64,000 nt of DNA, from the NCBI RefSeq assembly GCF_000738175.1, contig NZ_JFCH01000027.1, positions 165,767 to 229,766 on the forward strand. The letters are read 5' to 3'. A program made the position numbers and the translations under genes. The stretch comes from Corynebacterium jeikeium. GTDB taxonomy: Bacteria; Actinomycetota; Actinomycetes; Mycobacteriales; Mycobacteriaceae. The notes beneath the pieces are model-generated. The model was not told the DNA's origin and made no database searches. It saw nothing but the letters and a program-made list of their open reading frames with translations. Of this stretch, positions 9,676-18,268 are shown piece after piece (position 1 is the first letter of the stretch; every line of letters starts with the position of its first letter).

Positions 9676-10398
9676 ATGATCACCGCCACACTCCGACAGC
9701 TTGTAGAGACCGCCACTGCCCATGCGCAGCGGTGCAACGATGACCACGACCACACAGTCGCCGCCGCCTTGCTGACCAGTTCAGGCCAGACCGTACTTGG
9801 CTTGAACGCCTTCCACTTCCTCGGCGGCCCATGCGGCGAAATCTCCGCACTGGCCAACCACGCGGCCACATGCGCCGATGACCCCATTGTCGCCGTGGTC
9901 GCGGTATACGGCCCGACAGGCCAAGTGATCTCTCCGTGCGGAAAGTGTCGTCAAGTGTTGTTCGACATCGACCCCGCCATCCAATGCATTGTCCACGGCA
10001 GCAACGGGCTCGAAGCGCTGAGCCTCTCCGAGCTACTTCCCTGCGCCTATGACTGGCGTGCCATGGAACTCCCACAAAAGGTCTTCATGTGGGAAGGCTA
10101 CGAGCCGGCCATCAGAGATGGATCCAAACGCCAGACCATCCGCGTCGACGATCCCTTCCGACCCGGGCCAGCCCAGCTCGTCTTTGAGAAGGAGAACGGC
10201 GAGGTCACCACCATCGACGCGAAAGTCACCTCCGTGATTGCTACACGCCGTTGCGACCTCACTGAGGAACAAGCACAGCGTGACGGCTTCGCCTCATTGA
10301 CCAAGCTGCACAAAGCCCTCGACATGCATTATCCCGGCCTCGAAATGGAAGATAACGTCGACGTCGTGACCTTCGAATTGAGCAGCGCCGCAGAATGA
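9676..10398 (+). CDS. Cytidine deaminase-like / ASCH domain fusion
   Basis: A 240-residue two-domain protein. Residues 1-125 are a cytidine/blasticidin-type deaminase: zinc ligands and catalytic Glu in PCGEISAL (Cys53, Glu55) and the pair in PCGKCRQ (Cys88, Cys91). Residues about 128-240 form an ASCH domain (WEGYEPAIRDGSKRQTIRV, then DLTEEQAQRDGF), a fold linked to RNA or nucleotide recognition. The expected reaction is hydrolytic deamination of a cytosine nucleoside or an analogue. The Cys-Gly-Glu zinc motif, not Cys-Ala-Glu, is unusual. It is the only gene in cassette 1. Standalone deaminases are common; I do not know this fusion as a described protein. Confidence 0.82.
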   Translation: MITATLRQLVETATAHAQRCNDDHDHTVAAALLTSSGQTVLGLNAFHFLGGPCGEISALANHAATCADDPIVAVVAVYGPTGQVISPCGKCRQVLFDIDPAIQCIVHGSNGLEALSLSELLPCAYDWRAMELPQKVFMWEGYEPAIRDGSKRQTIRVDDPFRPGPAQLVFEKENGEVTTIDAKVTSVIATRRCDLTEEQAQRDGFASLTKLHKALDMHYPGLEMEDNVDVVTFELSSAAE

Positions 10399-10548
10399 GA
10401 ATCTAACCCCCAAGGTTAGCTATTGAAGCGGAACTCCCCCATGTAGCCGCGGAGATGACCATCTGTGGACCACGGGAAACCCCATCCACCCGCTCAGGAT
10501 TTGGACCACACCAAGAGGTAACGGAACAGCGGCAGCCCAGACGCCTAG

Positions 10549-10572
10549 CTAAACGTTGAACTTAAACTCCAC
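10549..10572 (-). repeat. ychF-end repeat, copy 2
   Basis: On the minus strand this 24-mer encodes VEFKFNV-TAG with synonymous codons (TTT for the first Phe, GTT for the last Val). Its right flank ends in AAAGTAACC, the conserved arm also present at copies 4-8. Confidence 0.85.
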
Positions 10573-10618
10573 TGAGCGTCGAAAGAAAGTAACCTCACCC
10601 TAGCCGATAGAACCTTTC

Positions 10619-10633
10619 CGTAATACGATTACG
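10619..10633. promoter_or_regulatory. Inverted repeat before toxin-antitoxin genes
   Basis: CGTAAT-ACG-ATTACG is a perfect 6+3+6 dyad ending three bases before the antitoxin ATG. Its position fits autoregulation by the ribbon-helix-helix antitoxin. Confidence 0.45.
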
Positions 10634-10636
10634 TTC

Positions 10637-10882
10637 ATGAAAACTATCAACGGCAAGCCAGTCAGCGAAGAGCAAATCGACGCATGGGTAGCCGAAGCTG
10701 AAAACGGCTACGACGTGGAAACGCTTCATCGCCGAGGCAGGAAACCTCGCAACGAAGATACTGCGAAGGTTATCTCCATTCGGCTCTCTCCTCGCGAAAT
10801 CTTGGACCTCGACAAATACGCAGCCGCCCACGGATGGTCCAGATCCCAGGCAATCCGCGAAGCGTTAAAGAACGCCATCTAG
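10637..10882 (+). CDS. Ribbon-helix-helix antitoxin
   Basis: An 81-residue protein. The C-terminal half (about 48-80) is a CopG/Arc-type ribbon-helix-helix: VISIRLSPREILDLDKYA then WSRSQAIREALKNAI. The N-terminal half (WVAEAENGYDVETL) resembles the toxin-binding part of actinobacterial RHH antitoxins. It precedes a small basic/acidic partner by 18 bases, the usual antitoxin-toxin order. It would bind and neutralise that partner and repress the operon. Confidence 0.75.
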   Translation: MKTINGKPVSEEQIDAWVAEAENGYDVETLHRRGRKPRNEDTAKVISIRLSPREILDLDKYAAAHGWSRSQAIREALKNAI

Positions 10883-10900
10883 ACATGGACACATGTAGGC

Positions 10901-11143
10901 ATGGACGTACGGCGTAGCGCCACGAAACACGGCATCAAGCCGGAAGACTCAGTTACTGCTGCGACATCAGGTTGCGTTTTTGCGGCCCCGCTCGACGAAG
11001 AGAACCCTCAACGGGAATTACGCCTGGGTTTCGACGGTTCAATGAGGCTGCTCGAGCTCGTCATTCTCATCTGGGACGACGGCACCGAAACGATCATCCA
11101 CTCAATGAAGGCGCGCAAACAATATCGCAGCCTGCTCGACTAG
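10901..11143 (+). CDS. Putative toxin partner of RHH antitoxin
   Basis: An 80-residue protein starting MDVRRSATKHGIKPEDS and ending with HSMKARKQYRSLL, a pattern I associate with small BrnT/RelE-like toxins paired with RHH antitoxins in actinobacteria. Function is inferred mainly from size, gene order and this C-terminal motif. Ribonuclease activity would be expected if the family call is right. Confidence 0.6.
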   Translation: MDVRRSATKHGIKPEDSVTAATSGCVFAAPLDEENPQRELRLGFDGSMRLLELVILIWDDGTETIIHSMKARKQYRSLLD

Positions 11144-11245
11144 TCACGAATAGCTTCAAAGAAACCCGGTGGTCTTCGCAGATACAGCAATCATGCGCTC
11201 GCCAGGGCACTGCAAATGTCAGATCCCATCCTTAAAATGGAGACC

Positions 11246-11596
11246 ATGAGTGATGCCAATCTCACGATCCGGCAGATCACCTTCGACTGCCACGATCCCT
11301 CAAAGCTTGCCGAATTTTGGTCCGCAGCAACAGGCTGCGAGATCGCTGCAGATTACGGCGACTTCGTTATGGTCGATTCCACCCCGACGTTGGGATTTCA
11401 GCGCGTTAAGGATCCGACGCGCGGGAAAAACCGCATGCACATCGACGTTGGCGGGGCGGAGCGCGAAGCCTTGGTGGAACTACTGAAGGGGCTAGGGGCA
11501 ACCGAACTCGGCACCCACGAGGCGCCAGGACTCGTGTGGACCGTCATGCAGGATCCGGAAGGCAACGAGTTCTGCGTGGGCAATCCCGAAGCCTAG
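11246..11596 (+). CDS. VOC-family (glyoxalase/bleomycin-resistance) protein
   Basis: A 116-residue single-domain VOC protein: N-terminal ITFDCHDPSKLAEFWSAATG and C-terminal WTVMQDPEGNEFCVG, with the metal-type Glu in GNEFCV. ATG 11246 is chosen because GGAG lies six bases before it; ATG 11216 would add ten residues. Proteins of this size either bind drugs or act as lyases. Its TAG stop abuts ychF-end copy 3, so the cassette ends exactly at this gene. Confidence 0.82.
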   Translation: MSDANLTIRQITFDCHDPSKLAEFWSAATGCEIAADYGDFVMVDSTPTLGFQRVKDPTRGKNRMHIDVGGAEREALVELLKGLGATELGTHEAPGLVWTVMQDPEGNEFCVGNPEA

Positions 11597-11620
11597 CTAA
11601 ACGTTAAACTTGAACTCCAC
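11597..11620 (-). repeat. ychF-end repeat, copy 3
   Basis: On the minus strand this encodes VEFKFNV-TAG with TTT in the second Phe codon. The preceding GCCTAG is shared with copy 2. The right flank lacks the GTAACC arm; copper cassette DNA starts directly. Confidence 0.85.
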
Positions 11621-11860
11621 ACCAACGCCGTGTCCACTACTCGGGGGACACCCCCAACATTAATGCTGCCCTGCCGGCAGACCAGGGCGGCCGTGTGAGT
11701 ATCGGACAATAATGCGTAGTCCTCCAAGGGTCTGGACACAGAGGCTTTCCCCCTTTCCTCAGTGGTGCGACCAGAGGGAGTAGAAACATCCACCCCGGTG
11801 CACCCGCTGCGGTGACAACGACCCACCGCCCGCAGCAGGTGGCAATCGTCACGGTTATCC

Positions 11861-11899
11861 CTCTTTTTCAGATTCCTGTCCTCGGGATCAGAAAAAGAC
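11861..11899. terminator. Imperfect inverted repeat ending copper operon
   Basis: CTCTTTTTCAGATTCC and GGGATCAGAAAAAGAC form an imperfect hairpin with T-rich/A-rich bases, ten bases past the end of the broken DUF305 gene. It could terminate the leftward copper operon. The rest of 11621-11908 holds no gene I can support. Confidence 0.45.
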
Positions 11900-11908
11900 G
11901 GGGACCTG

Positions 11909-12593
11909 TCATAGGTCAGTGAGCATTTGCTGCATCTGGGCGATCTCGGCCTCCTGGTCGTTGATAATTTGTTCGGCCAGGGTGGTTGCATGGGGATTCT
12001 GGCCGTCAGCCACCTCGTCACGGTCCATGTCGACCGCACCTTCGTGGTGGGCGGTCATCCGCTCCAGGTAAAGGCGGGCGGCGCCGGTGCCCTGGGCTTC
12101 CTCAAGGGCTGTCATGTCCTCCTGGCTCATCATCCCGCTCATGCCACCCATCTCGCCGTGATCCATTCCACCTATCTCATCCATGGTCCCCATGCCCCAG
12201 AGTCGGTGACCGGCTGCTGGCCCCAGGCCTCGAGCATGGCGTTCATCCGGTCAATCTCCGGTCCCTGGGCGTCAATAACCCCCTGGGCAAACTCCACGAC
12301 CTGGGCGGGGATGCCCTCCTTGGCCAGGAGCATCTCACTCATTTCCACGGCCTGCTTGTGATGGGGGATCATCATCTGGGCAAACATGATGTCCGCGTCG
12401 TTGTGATCGGCGGAGATCTCCCCGTCCTCCTCAGTCGCCGCCCTGGTGGTCTCGGTCGTCTCAGCGGTAGTCGTCACAGTGGTGGTGCCGAGGTGGTGGC
12501 GTCGGTGTTGCCTGAGTCGGTGGCCTCACCGCAGGCGGCCAGCGCCAGGATGGAGGCTACGGCGAGAGCGGAAAGAACAAGGGTGCGCTTTAT
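11909..12593 (-). pseudogene. Decayed DUF305 lipoprotein
   Basis: Three frames together spell a complete DUF305 lipoprotein. From 12593 a signal peptide (RTLVLSALAVASILALAAC, lipobox Cys) runs into TGA near 12480. A shift there opens the frame with MIPHHKQAVEMSEMLLA, which ends at 12172. A second shift near 12190 opens the Met/His-rich part (GGMDHGEMGG) ending with HHEGAVDMDRDEV and DQEAEIAQMQQML. The expected start codon reads ATA, preceded by AAAGGG. DUF305 proteins are ferritin-like, metal-associated and often sit with copper genes. Two frameshifts plus start loss indicate a pseudogene unless they are sequencing errors. Confidence 0.75.
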
Positions 12594-12681
12594 GGTGGAG
12601 CCCTTTCAGGGGCATATGGGGGCAGTGGAGAGAAGTGATGGATCAGTGGACGGCGGTGGATTTCGGAATAGGCGTGGTGTG

Positions 12682-14877
12682 TTACTCCTTCGGACTGGTG
12701 GGAGCCAGGTGGGCCGGGTCCAGATCAATCCGGCGCAACAGCTGGGCGTTCAGGGCCACCACGATGGTCGAGGCAGACATCAAGATCGCGCCCACGGCCG
12801 GGGACAGCACGAACCCGATCGAGGCGAGCACTCCGGCGGCCAGCGGCACGGCAAGGATGTTGTAGCCAGAGGACCAGACCAGGTTCTGGATCATCTTGCG
12901 GTAGCTGGCCTGGGACAGCTCAATCATCGACAGCACTGCCCGCGGGTCATCACTGGCTAGGACCACCCCGGCAGATTCCATGGCCACATCCGTGCCGGCA
13001 CCGATGGCGATACCGACCTCCGCGCGGGTCAGAGCGGGGGCGTCGTTGACACCGTCGCCGACCATGGCCACGCTCAGGCCACGCTCCTGTAACTGGGTGA
13101 CCTTGGTGTCCTTGTCCTGGGGCAGGACCTCGGCGAAGACCTCATCGATCCCCAGGTCCTGGCCAACCGCCTGGGCCACCTGCTGCGCGTCACCGGTGAT
13201 CATCGCGACTTTCACCCCGCGGTCCTGCAGGGCTTTCACGGCGGCGTGGGATTCGGGGCGGATCTTGTCCTCGACGGCCACCGCACCGATGATCTGACCG
13301 TCGCGGACAATATGGAGCACACCGGCCCCACGCCCGGTCCAGGCGCTGGTGGTGTCGGTGAGCTCGGCCGGGGTGGTGAGGTTGAACTCGCGCAGCATGT
13401 TCGGCCCGCCCACGAGGATCTCAGCGCCATCGACAGTGGCCCGGACCCCCCGGCCGGAAGCGGCGCTGAAACCAGTTGCACGGATTTGCCGACGGGAGGC
13501 CTCGGGATGGGCGGCCGCGGCCGCCACGATGGCGCGGGCCACGGGGTGCTCGCTGTCGGCCTCCGCGGCGGCGGCCAGGGCCAGCAGCTCGCCCTCGGTG
13601 ACGCCGCCAGCTGCCGCGACACCGGTGACCGCGTGCGCTCCCTCGGTCAAGGTGCCGGTTTTGTCGAAGAGCATCACGTCGATGGTGCGCATCCGCTCGA
13701 GCGCCATCCGGTCCTTGATGAGCACCCCGGATTTCGCGGCCCGCTCGGTGGAGATCGCAATGACCAGCGGAATCGCCAGGCCCAGGGCGTGCGGGCAGGC
13801 GATGACCAGTACCGTGACCGTGCGCGCCACGGCATCGTCCGGGCTGCCGATGATGGTCCACACCACCGCGGTGATCAGAGCGGAGATCAGCGCGAACCAG
13901 AACAATAACGCCGCCGCCCGATCCGCCAGGGCCTGGGCCCGGGAGGAGGACTCCTGGGCGTCGGCAACCAAGCGTTGGATCCCGGCCAGGGCGGTGTCCC
14001 CGCCGGTAGCCTCCACCCGGATGCGGACGGTGTTGTCGGTGGCCACAGTACCGGCGACCACCTTGTCACCGGTGTCGCGGAAGACGGGACGGGATTCGCC
14101 GGTGATCATCGCCTCATCGAATTCGGCGGCTCCGTCGAGGATGGTTCCGTCGGCCGGCACCCGGGCACCGGCCCTCACCAGCACGACGTCGTCGACGGCC
14201 AGCTCGGAGATGGCCACGGTGCGGGTGGTCCCGTCGATGACTTTCTCGGCCTCATCCGGCAGCAGGGCAGCCAGCGCGTCAAGCGCGGAGGACGCGGCCC
14301 CGAGAGCGCGCATCTCCAGCCAATGGCCCAGCAGCATGATGGTCACCAGCAGAGCCAGCTCCCACCAGAAGTCCAGGTCAAAACCGCCCAGCCCCAGAGT
14401 GGTGACCCAGGAGGCGACAAACGCCACGGTGATGGCCATGGCGATCAGGAGCATCATCCCGGGTTGGCGGGATTTCAGTTCGTTCCATCCGCCCTTGAGG
14501 AAAGGCGTTCCGCCGTAGACGAAGATGATCGTGCCCAGCACCGGGGGGATCCAGGTGGATCCGGGGAATGCCGGGAGATGGTAGCCGAGCAGCTGGGCGA
14601 CCATGGGGCTGAAAATAACGACGGGAATGGACAGAATCAGCGACCACCAGAAGCGTTCCCGAAACATTGCGGTGCTGTGTCCGGCGTGTTCGCCGTGACT
14701 ATGAACGTGGTGGTCGTCGTCCATGGCGGAGTGCGGGTGATCGTGGGGCATCGCCTGGCCGTGGGTGTCGGCATTTGCGTGGTGTTCGTGGCTGGCATGA
14801 TGCGGGTGGTGGGTGTGGTCTGTTTCCGGAGCGGGGTGATCACCATGGTGATCACCGGAATGGTGGGGAGTGCTCAT
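12682..14877 (-). CDS. copB: Copper-exporting P1B-type ATPase (CopB-like)
   Basis: A 731-residue heavy-metal P-type ATPase. The first 70 residues are extremely His-rich (HHSGDHHGDH and onward), a metal-binding tail in place of HMA domains. The transmembrane metal site is CPH (IACPHALGLAIP), which marks the P1B-3 CopB group. The phosphorylation motif is DKTGTLT, with TGES and GDGVNDAPAL further conserved. Start ATG 14877 has GGAAAGG before it. It exports copper, or silver, from the cytoplasm. Downstream of the HMA protein and upstream of the DUF305 remnant. Confidence 0.93.
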   Translation of the reverse strand: MSTPHHSGDHHGDHPAPETDHTHHPHHASHEHHANADTHGQAMPHDHPHSAMDDDHHVHSHGEHAGHSTAMFRERFWWSLILSIPVVIFSPMVAQLLGYHLPAFPGSTWIPPVLGTIIFVYGGTPFLKGGWNELKSRQPGMMLLIAMAITVAFVASWVTTLGLGGFDLDFWWELALLVTIMLLGHWLEMRALGAASSALDALAALLPDEAEKVIDGTTRTVAISELAVDDVVLVRAGARVPADGTILDGAAEFDEAMITGESRPVFRDTGDKVVAGTVATDNTVRIRVEATGGDTALAGIQRLVADAQESSSRAQALADRAAALLFWFALISALITAVVWTIIGSPDDAVARTVTVLVIACPHALGLAIPLVIAISTERAAKSGVLIKDRMALERMRTIDVMLFDKTGTLTEGAHAVTGVAAAGGVTEGELLALAAAAEADSEHPVARAIVAAAAAHPEASRRQIRATGFSAASGRGVRATVDGAEILVGGPNMLREFNLTTPAELTDTTSAWTGRGAGVLHIVRDGQIIGAVAVEDKIRPESHAAVKALQDRGVKVAMITGDAQQVAQAVGQDLGIDEVFAEVLPQDKDTKVTQLQERGLSVAMVGDGVNDAPALTRAEVGIAIGAGTDVAMESAGVVLASDDPRAVLSMIELSQASYRKMIQNLVWSSGYNILAVPLAAGVLASIGFVLSPAVGAILMSASTIVVALNAQLLRRIDLDPAHLAPTSPKE

Positions 14878-14929
14878 GACGTTCCTTTCCACTCAACCCG
14901 GTCGGGGTCGAGATGATGGGTAGAACTGA

Positions 14930-15256
14930 TCAGGATAAGACGGTGTAGCCGGCCTCTTCGATGGCCCGGCGAACCATCTCCGGAGGTACGACACCGGTGA
15001 CCGTGACGGTAGAAACACCACCAGCAGCGAGGTCAATCTGGACGTCGTCGACCTGGGGGAGGGCCTGAAGGGCCTGGGTCACGCTTTTCACGCAGTGCCC
15101 GCAGGTCAGGCCGGTGACCTGGTAGCTCGGGGAGGATCCTCCTGCTGACGAGTCGCTGGCGGCAGGGATGGAGGCGGTGTCGGCACGTGAGGCAGGTCCG
15201 CAACAGCTGCAGCCGTTGGAGGCCATCGGCAAGAGGCGGGGCGGGGAGGTGATCAT
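14930..15256 (-). CDS. HMA-domain copper-binding protein (CopZ-like)
   Basis: A 108-residue protein with a C-terminal heavy-metal-associated domain: VTGLTCGHCVKSVTQAL carries the CxxC pair (Cys52, Cys55). The N-terminal extension has extra cysteines (GCSCCGP). It should be a cytosolic copper chaperone delivering to the adjacent CopB ATPase. Start ATG 15256 follows AGGAG. A CsoR-like palindrome lies 49 bases upstream. Confidence 0.88.
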   Translation of the reverse strand: MITSPPRLLPMASNGCSCCGPASRADTASIPAASDSSAGGSSPSYQVTGLTCGHCVKSVTQALQALPQVDDVQIDLAAGGVSTVTVTGVVPPEMVRRAIEEAGYTVLS

Positions 15257-15304
15257 AGGAAAGCTCCTTCGGTTCGGTGGGGTTCGGCGATGCCGCTCTC
15301 CAGC

Positions 15305-15325
15305 GTATACCCCCCCGGGGTATAC
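15305..15325. promoter_or_regulatory. CsoR-type palindromic operator
   Basis: A near-perfect 21-bp palindrome: GTATACCCC, three C, GGGGTATAC. Such TACCCC-GGGGTA dyads are typical CsoR operators. It sits upstream of the HMA protein/copB genes. No csoR gene is in this window, so the repressor must be encoded elsewhere. Confidence 0.65.
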
Positions 15326-15370
15326 TTTCAAGGGGTGGAGGGCACGGCCCTCACGCGGGGCACGGTGTAG

Positions 15371-16498
15371 TCACCGAGCAGCCTCCTCACTATCGGGAGG
15401 GGACATCGGGAGGCAGAGGGCAAACACCGCTCCACGACCAGGTCCGGGGGAGGTGGCGGTGAGAGTGCCGCCGTGGGCCTCGATCAATGCCTTGGAGATG
15501 GTCAGACCGATACCGGCCCCGCCGTTGTCCCGGCTGCGAGCGGCATCCCCCCGGTAGAAGCGTTCGAAGATGTGTCCGAGCTGGCCAGGTGGGATGCCCT
15601 CGCCGTCATCGGCGACGTGGATGAGCGCGGTGGACGCCCCCTGTCGGTGGACGCTGATCCGGACCTGCCCGCCGGCCGGGGTGTGCCGTAGCGCGTTCGA
15701 CAGGAGATTGCTCATCACCTGGCCGAAGCGTTGCCGGTCCACGAGCACCCGGGCGGTGTCCGTAATGGTCTCGACCTGTAGATCGACGCCTTTGTCAGCA
15801 TAAGCTTCCCCCGCGGCAGCAGCGGCGGTATGGAGCAGATCCCCGAGCCCTTCCTCCGCCAGGTCCAAATCGATCCGGTGTTCCTGGGCCCGGGAGACAT
15901 CGTCGATGTCTTCCATCAACCGGGCCAGGCGGGTGAGTTGGTCAGCCATGATCGTGTGGGTGGCATTATTCCAGTCCACGACCCCGTCCTGGAGACCATC
16001 GAGGTAGACCGTGAGCACCGATAAGGGGGTGCCCATTTCGTGGGCCAGATCAGAGAGCATCTGGCGGCGGACCTGTTCGGTGTGTTCCAGCCGGTCGGCC
16101 ATGGTGTTGAAGGCATGCGCCAGGGTGGTGATCTCGGGGCCTGCTTCTCCGGCGGGCACGCGGATACGGGAGTTGCCGGCCGTCAGGCTGGTAGCGGCGC
16201 GGGTGAGATCCTGCAGGGGGGTGCGCAGACGACGCGATAACCACAGGCTGGCCAGCAGGGCGCTGATCAAGGCGGTGGGCAGGGCGACGGCCAGGGTGAT
16301 CAGGTTGGCGCCCCGGTAGGCCTGCTCGGCATGGAACAGCTCCAGCGAGGGGTCCTCCCGGCCGGTCATCAACATATGATCATGGAACAGGGTCGGGCCC
16401 ACCATCGTGGCCACGGCCGCGGCCACCAGCAGGCTAATCACCACGACCAACACCTGGGCGGCCAGGAAGCGGAAGGTCAGGCCGGGTCCGTGATTCAT
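15371..16498 (-). CDS. copS: Copper-responsive sensor kinase (CopS-like)
   Basis: A 375-residue sensor kinase: N-terminal helix (FRFLAAQVLVVVISLLVAAAV), periplasmic loop of about 50 residues, second helix, HAMP, then HisKA with DLAHEMGTPLSVL and HATPase with LSNALRHTP, VADDGEGIP and GGAGIGLTISKAL. The start overlaps the regulator stop (16495-16498). With the CopR box nearby, copper sensing is the best role. This pair resembles CopRS of C. glutamicum. Confidence 0.88.
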   Translation of the reverse strand: MNHGPGLTFRFLAAQVLVVVISLLVAAAVATMVGPTLFHDHMLMTGREDPSLELFHAEQAYRGANLITLAVALPTALISALLASLWLSRRLRTPLQDLTRAATSLTAGNSRIRVPAGEAGPEITTLAHAFNTMADRLEHTEQVRRQMLSDLAHEMGTPLSVLTVYLDGLQDGVVDWNNATHTIMADQLTRLARLMEDIDDVSRAQEHRIDLDLAEEGLGDLLHTAAAAAGEAYADKGVDLQVETITDTARVLVDRQRFGQVMSNLLSNALRHTPAGGQVRISVHRQGASTALIHVADDGEGIPPGQLGHIFERFYRGDAARSRDNGGAGIGLTISKALIEAHGGTLTATSPGPGRGAVFALCLPMSPPDSEEAAR

Positions 16499-17217
16499 GG
16501 CCGCCCCACCCGGTAGCCCACGCCACGCACGGTGTCGATAAACCCCCGGCCCCGGGTGTCGGTGCCGAGCTTGCGACGCAAGTTGCCGATGTGGACATCG
16601 ACGATGCGTTCATCACCGACCCAGGTGGTGTCCCAGACCTCGGTGACCAGGTCGTGGCGGGTCAGCACCTGGCCGGGGCGCAGGGCCAGGGCAACCAGCA
16701 GCTCGAACTCCGTGCGGGTGAGCTCCACAGTCGTCTCCCTCACCCGCACTTGATGGGCGACGGGGTCAAGGATGAGGTCACCAACGATCAAGGGGGTGGT
16801 CACCTGCGGTGGGGTGGTGCTGGTGCGCGGGCGGCGCAGCACCGCATGCACCCGGGTCACCAGTTCCCGGATGCTAAAAGGTTTGGTGATGTAGTCATCC
16901 GCCCCCAAGGTCAAACCGCTGATCTTGTCGTCCTCGCTGCCACGCGCGGTGAGCATGAGGATGTAGCAGTCCGAGAAGGTGCGGATCCGTCGGCACACCT
17001 CCAGGCCGTCGAGTTCGGGCAGCCCCAGATCCAGCACCACAACATCAGGGGAAAAGCGACGGGCTTCGTCCACGGCCTGGGTGCCGGTGTGCGCCTGGCG
17101 GGTATCGAAGCCGGCCCTGATGAGGTAGGAGGCCACCATCTGAGCCAGGGGTTGTTCATCATCGACGACCAGCACCCGCCCCGGGGGCGTGGCGGTGGTC
17201 GGTGTGCGGTCAGCCAT
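16495..17217 (-). CDS. copR: Copper response regulator (CopR-like, OmpR family)
   Basis: A 240-residue OmpR-type regulator. Receiver: VLVVDDEQ acidic pair, phospho-Asp in VVVLDLGLPELDG, and Lys in ITKPFSIREL. C-terminal winged helix: VELTRTEFELLVALALRPG and VDVHIGNLRRKL. ATG 17217 is chosen because the longer frame runs through the CopR box upstream. It is divergent from cueP and the oxidase. Confidence 0.9.
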   Translation of the reverse strand: MADRTPTTATPPGRVLVVDDEQPLAQMVASYLIRAGFDTRQAHTGTQAVDEARRFSPDVVVLDLGLPELDGLEVCRRIRTFSDCYILMLTARGSEDDKISGLTLGADDYITKPFSIRELVTRVHAVLRRPRTSTTPPQVTTPLIVGDLILDPVAHQVRVRETTVELTRTEFELLVALALRPGQVLTRHDLVTEVWDTTWVGDERIVDVHIGNLRRKLGTDTRGRGFIDTVRGVGYRVGRP

Positions 17218-17276
17218 AGACCCCAGTATTGCTCCGGCCAGGGGGGAATACCACCCTCGCTCAGTGCCCGGCGGGG

Positions 17277-17296
17277 AAATCTTCATCAAATCTTCA
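17277..17296 (-). promoter_or_regulatory. CopR box, 9-bp tandem repeat
   Basis: The minus strand reads TGAAGATTT-GA-TGAAGATTT, a perfect tandem repeat with 2-bp spacing, as I recall for CopR of C. glutamicum. It lies 60 bases upstream of copR, in the divergent gap before cueP, and could control both directions. The rest of 17297-17621 has no recognised gene. Confidence 0.85.
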
Positions 17297-17621
17297 AACA
17301 TCACCCATCGACCGCCGTCACCCCTGTGCCCCACCCCGGGCCGGCGGCATCGCCTCCCCTGGTCGGTTCAGCAGACGCCACCAGGGATTTCACTGCCTGC
17401 ACCGCATACCCGGGGCGGGTAGAAAGACATCGCCCACGGCTGTGGGGTGGTGTCCCGGTGGTGACCCAGCCCACCGAATCCACCCCCTTTTCGCCCTGTT
17501 ATAAGGCTGTGAGCAGGGCTTTTGATTTCTAGTCCGTCAGGAACCCGTGCTAGATAAAGGTATGACATCGACCTTGAGGCGGTGTCTTCTCACGGTCTTA
17601 CCACGATCCAAGGAGATTGAC

Positions 17622-18197
17622 GTGAAACGAGCAGCGATCGCAGCCGCCACCCTTGCCCTCACCCTCACGGGGTGTTCGGCCGCCGACCCGGAACCCACCG
17701 CCGACGAGACGGTGTCCCAGGATACATTCCTGACTACCCATGGCCTGGCCGACATGGACGCGGTGGAGATCATTGATCACCTCGACCGGCAGAAGGTCAC
17801 TGAGCGTCCCACGGATCTGATCGCCTCAGTGCGTAACGATGAACTGCTGCTCTCGAGCGATGACCAGGAAGTCGTGGTCGATCTTCCCGACAATCAGACG
17901 TATGTCTCGATCGCACCCTATCTCACCTCCACCCACGACTGCTTCTACCACAGCCTCACGACCTGCCAGGGGGAACTCGACAATGAGGATATCCAGGTCA
18001 CGATCACCGATGAGGCGACCGGTGAGGTGCTGGTGGACGAGGCGACAACCACCTTCGACAACGGGTTTGTCGGCTTCTGGCTTCCCGATGATGTCACCGG
18101 CCTGATTGAGGTCAGCTACCAGGGGCGTACCGCCACCACGGAGTTTTCCACCACCGACGACGGTGCCACCTGTGTCACAGACCTGCGCCTGACGTGA
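17622..18197 (+). CDS. cueP: CueP-family periplasmic copper-binding lipoprotein
   Basis: A 191-residue lipoprotein. The start is GTG 17622 with AGGAG six bases before; the signal peptide ends in the lipobox LTGC. The motif HDCFYHSLTTCQGEL matches the conserved Cys/His copper site of CueP, the periplasmic copper protein known from Salmonella. It should bind or buffer copper outside the membrane. It is followed by the multicopper oxidase 71 bases downstream and preceded by the CopR box. Confidence 0.88.
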   Translation: MKRAAIAAATLALTLTGCSAADPEPTADETVSQDTFLTTHGLADMDAVEIIDHLDRQKVTERPTDLIASVRNDELLLSSDDQEVVVDLPDNQTYVSIAPYLTSTHDCFYHSLTTCQGELDNEDIQVTITDEATGEVLVDEATTTFDNGFVGFWLPDDVTGLIEVSYQGRTATTEFSTTDDGATCVTDLRLT

Positions 18198-18268
18198 TGG
18201 CTCAGCAGGATCCTCACCTGCGCCTGTCTCCCGTGTCACTGAAATCTTGCACCAAGAAAGGTTAAATC

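Noticed and set aside
11986-14916. Long plus-strand open frames opposite copB and DUF305
   Set aside because: Antisense shadows of a G+C-rich gene; no recognisable domains and no ribosome-binding sites.
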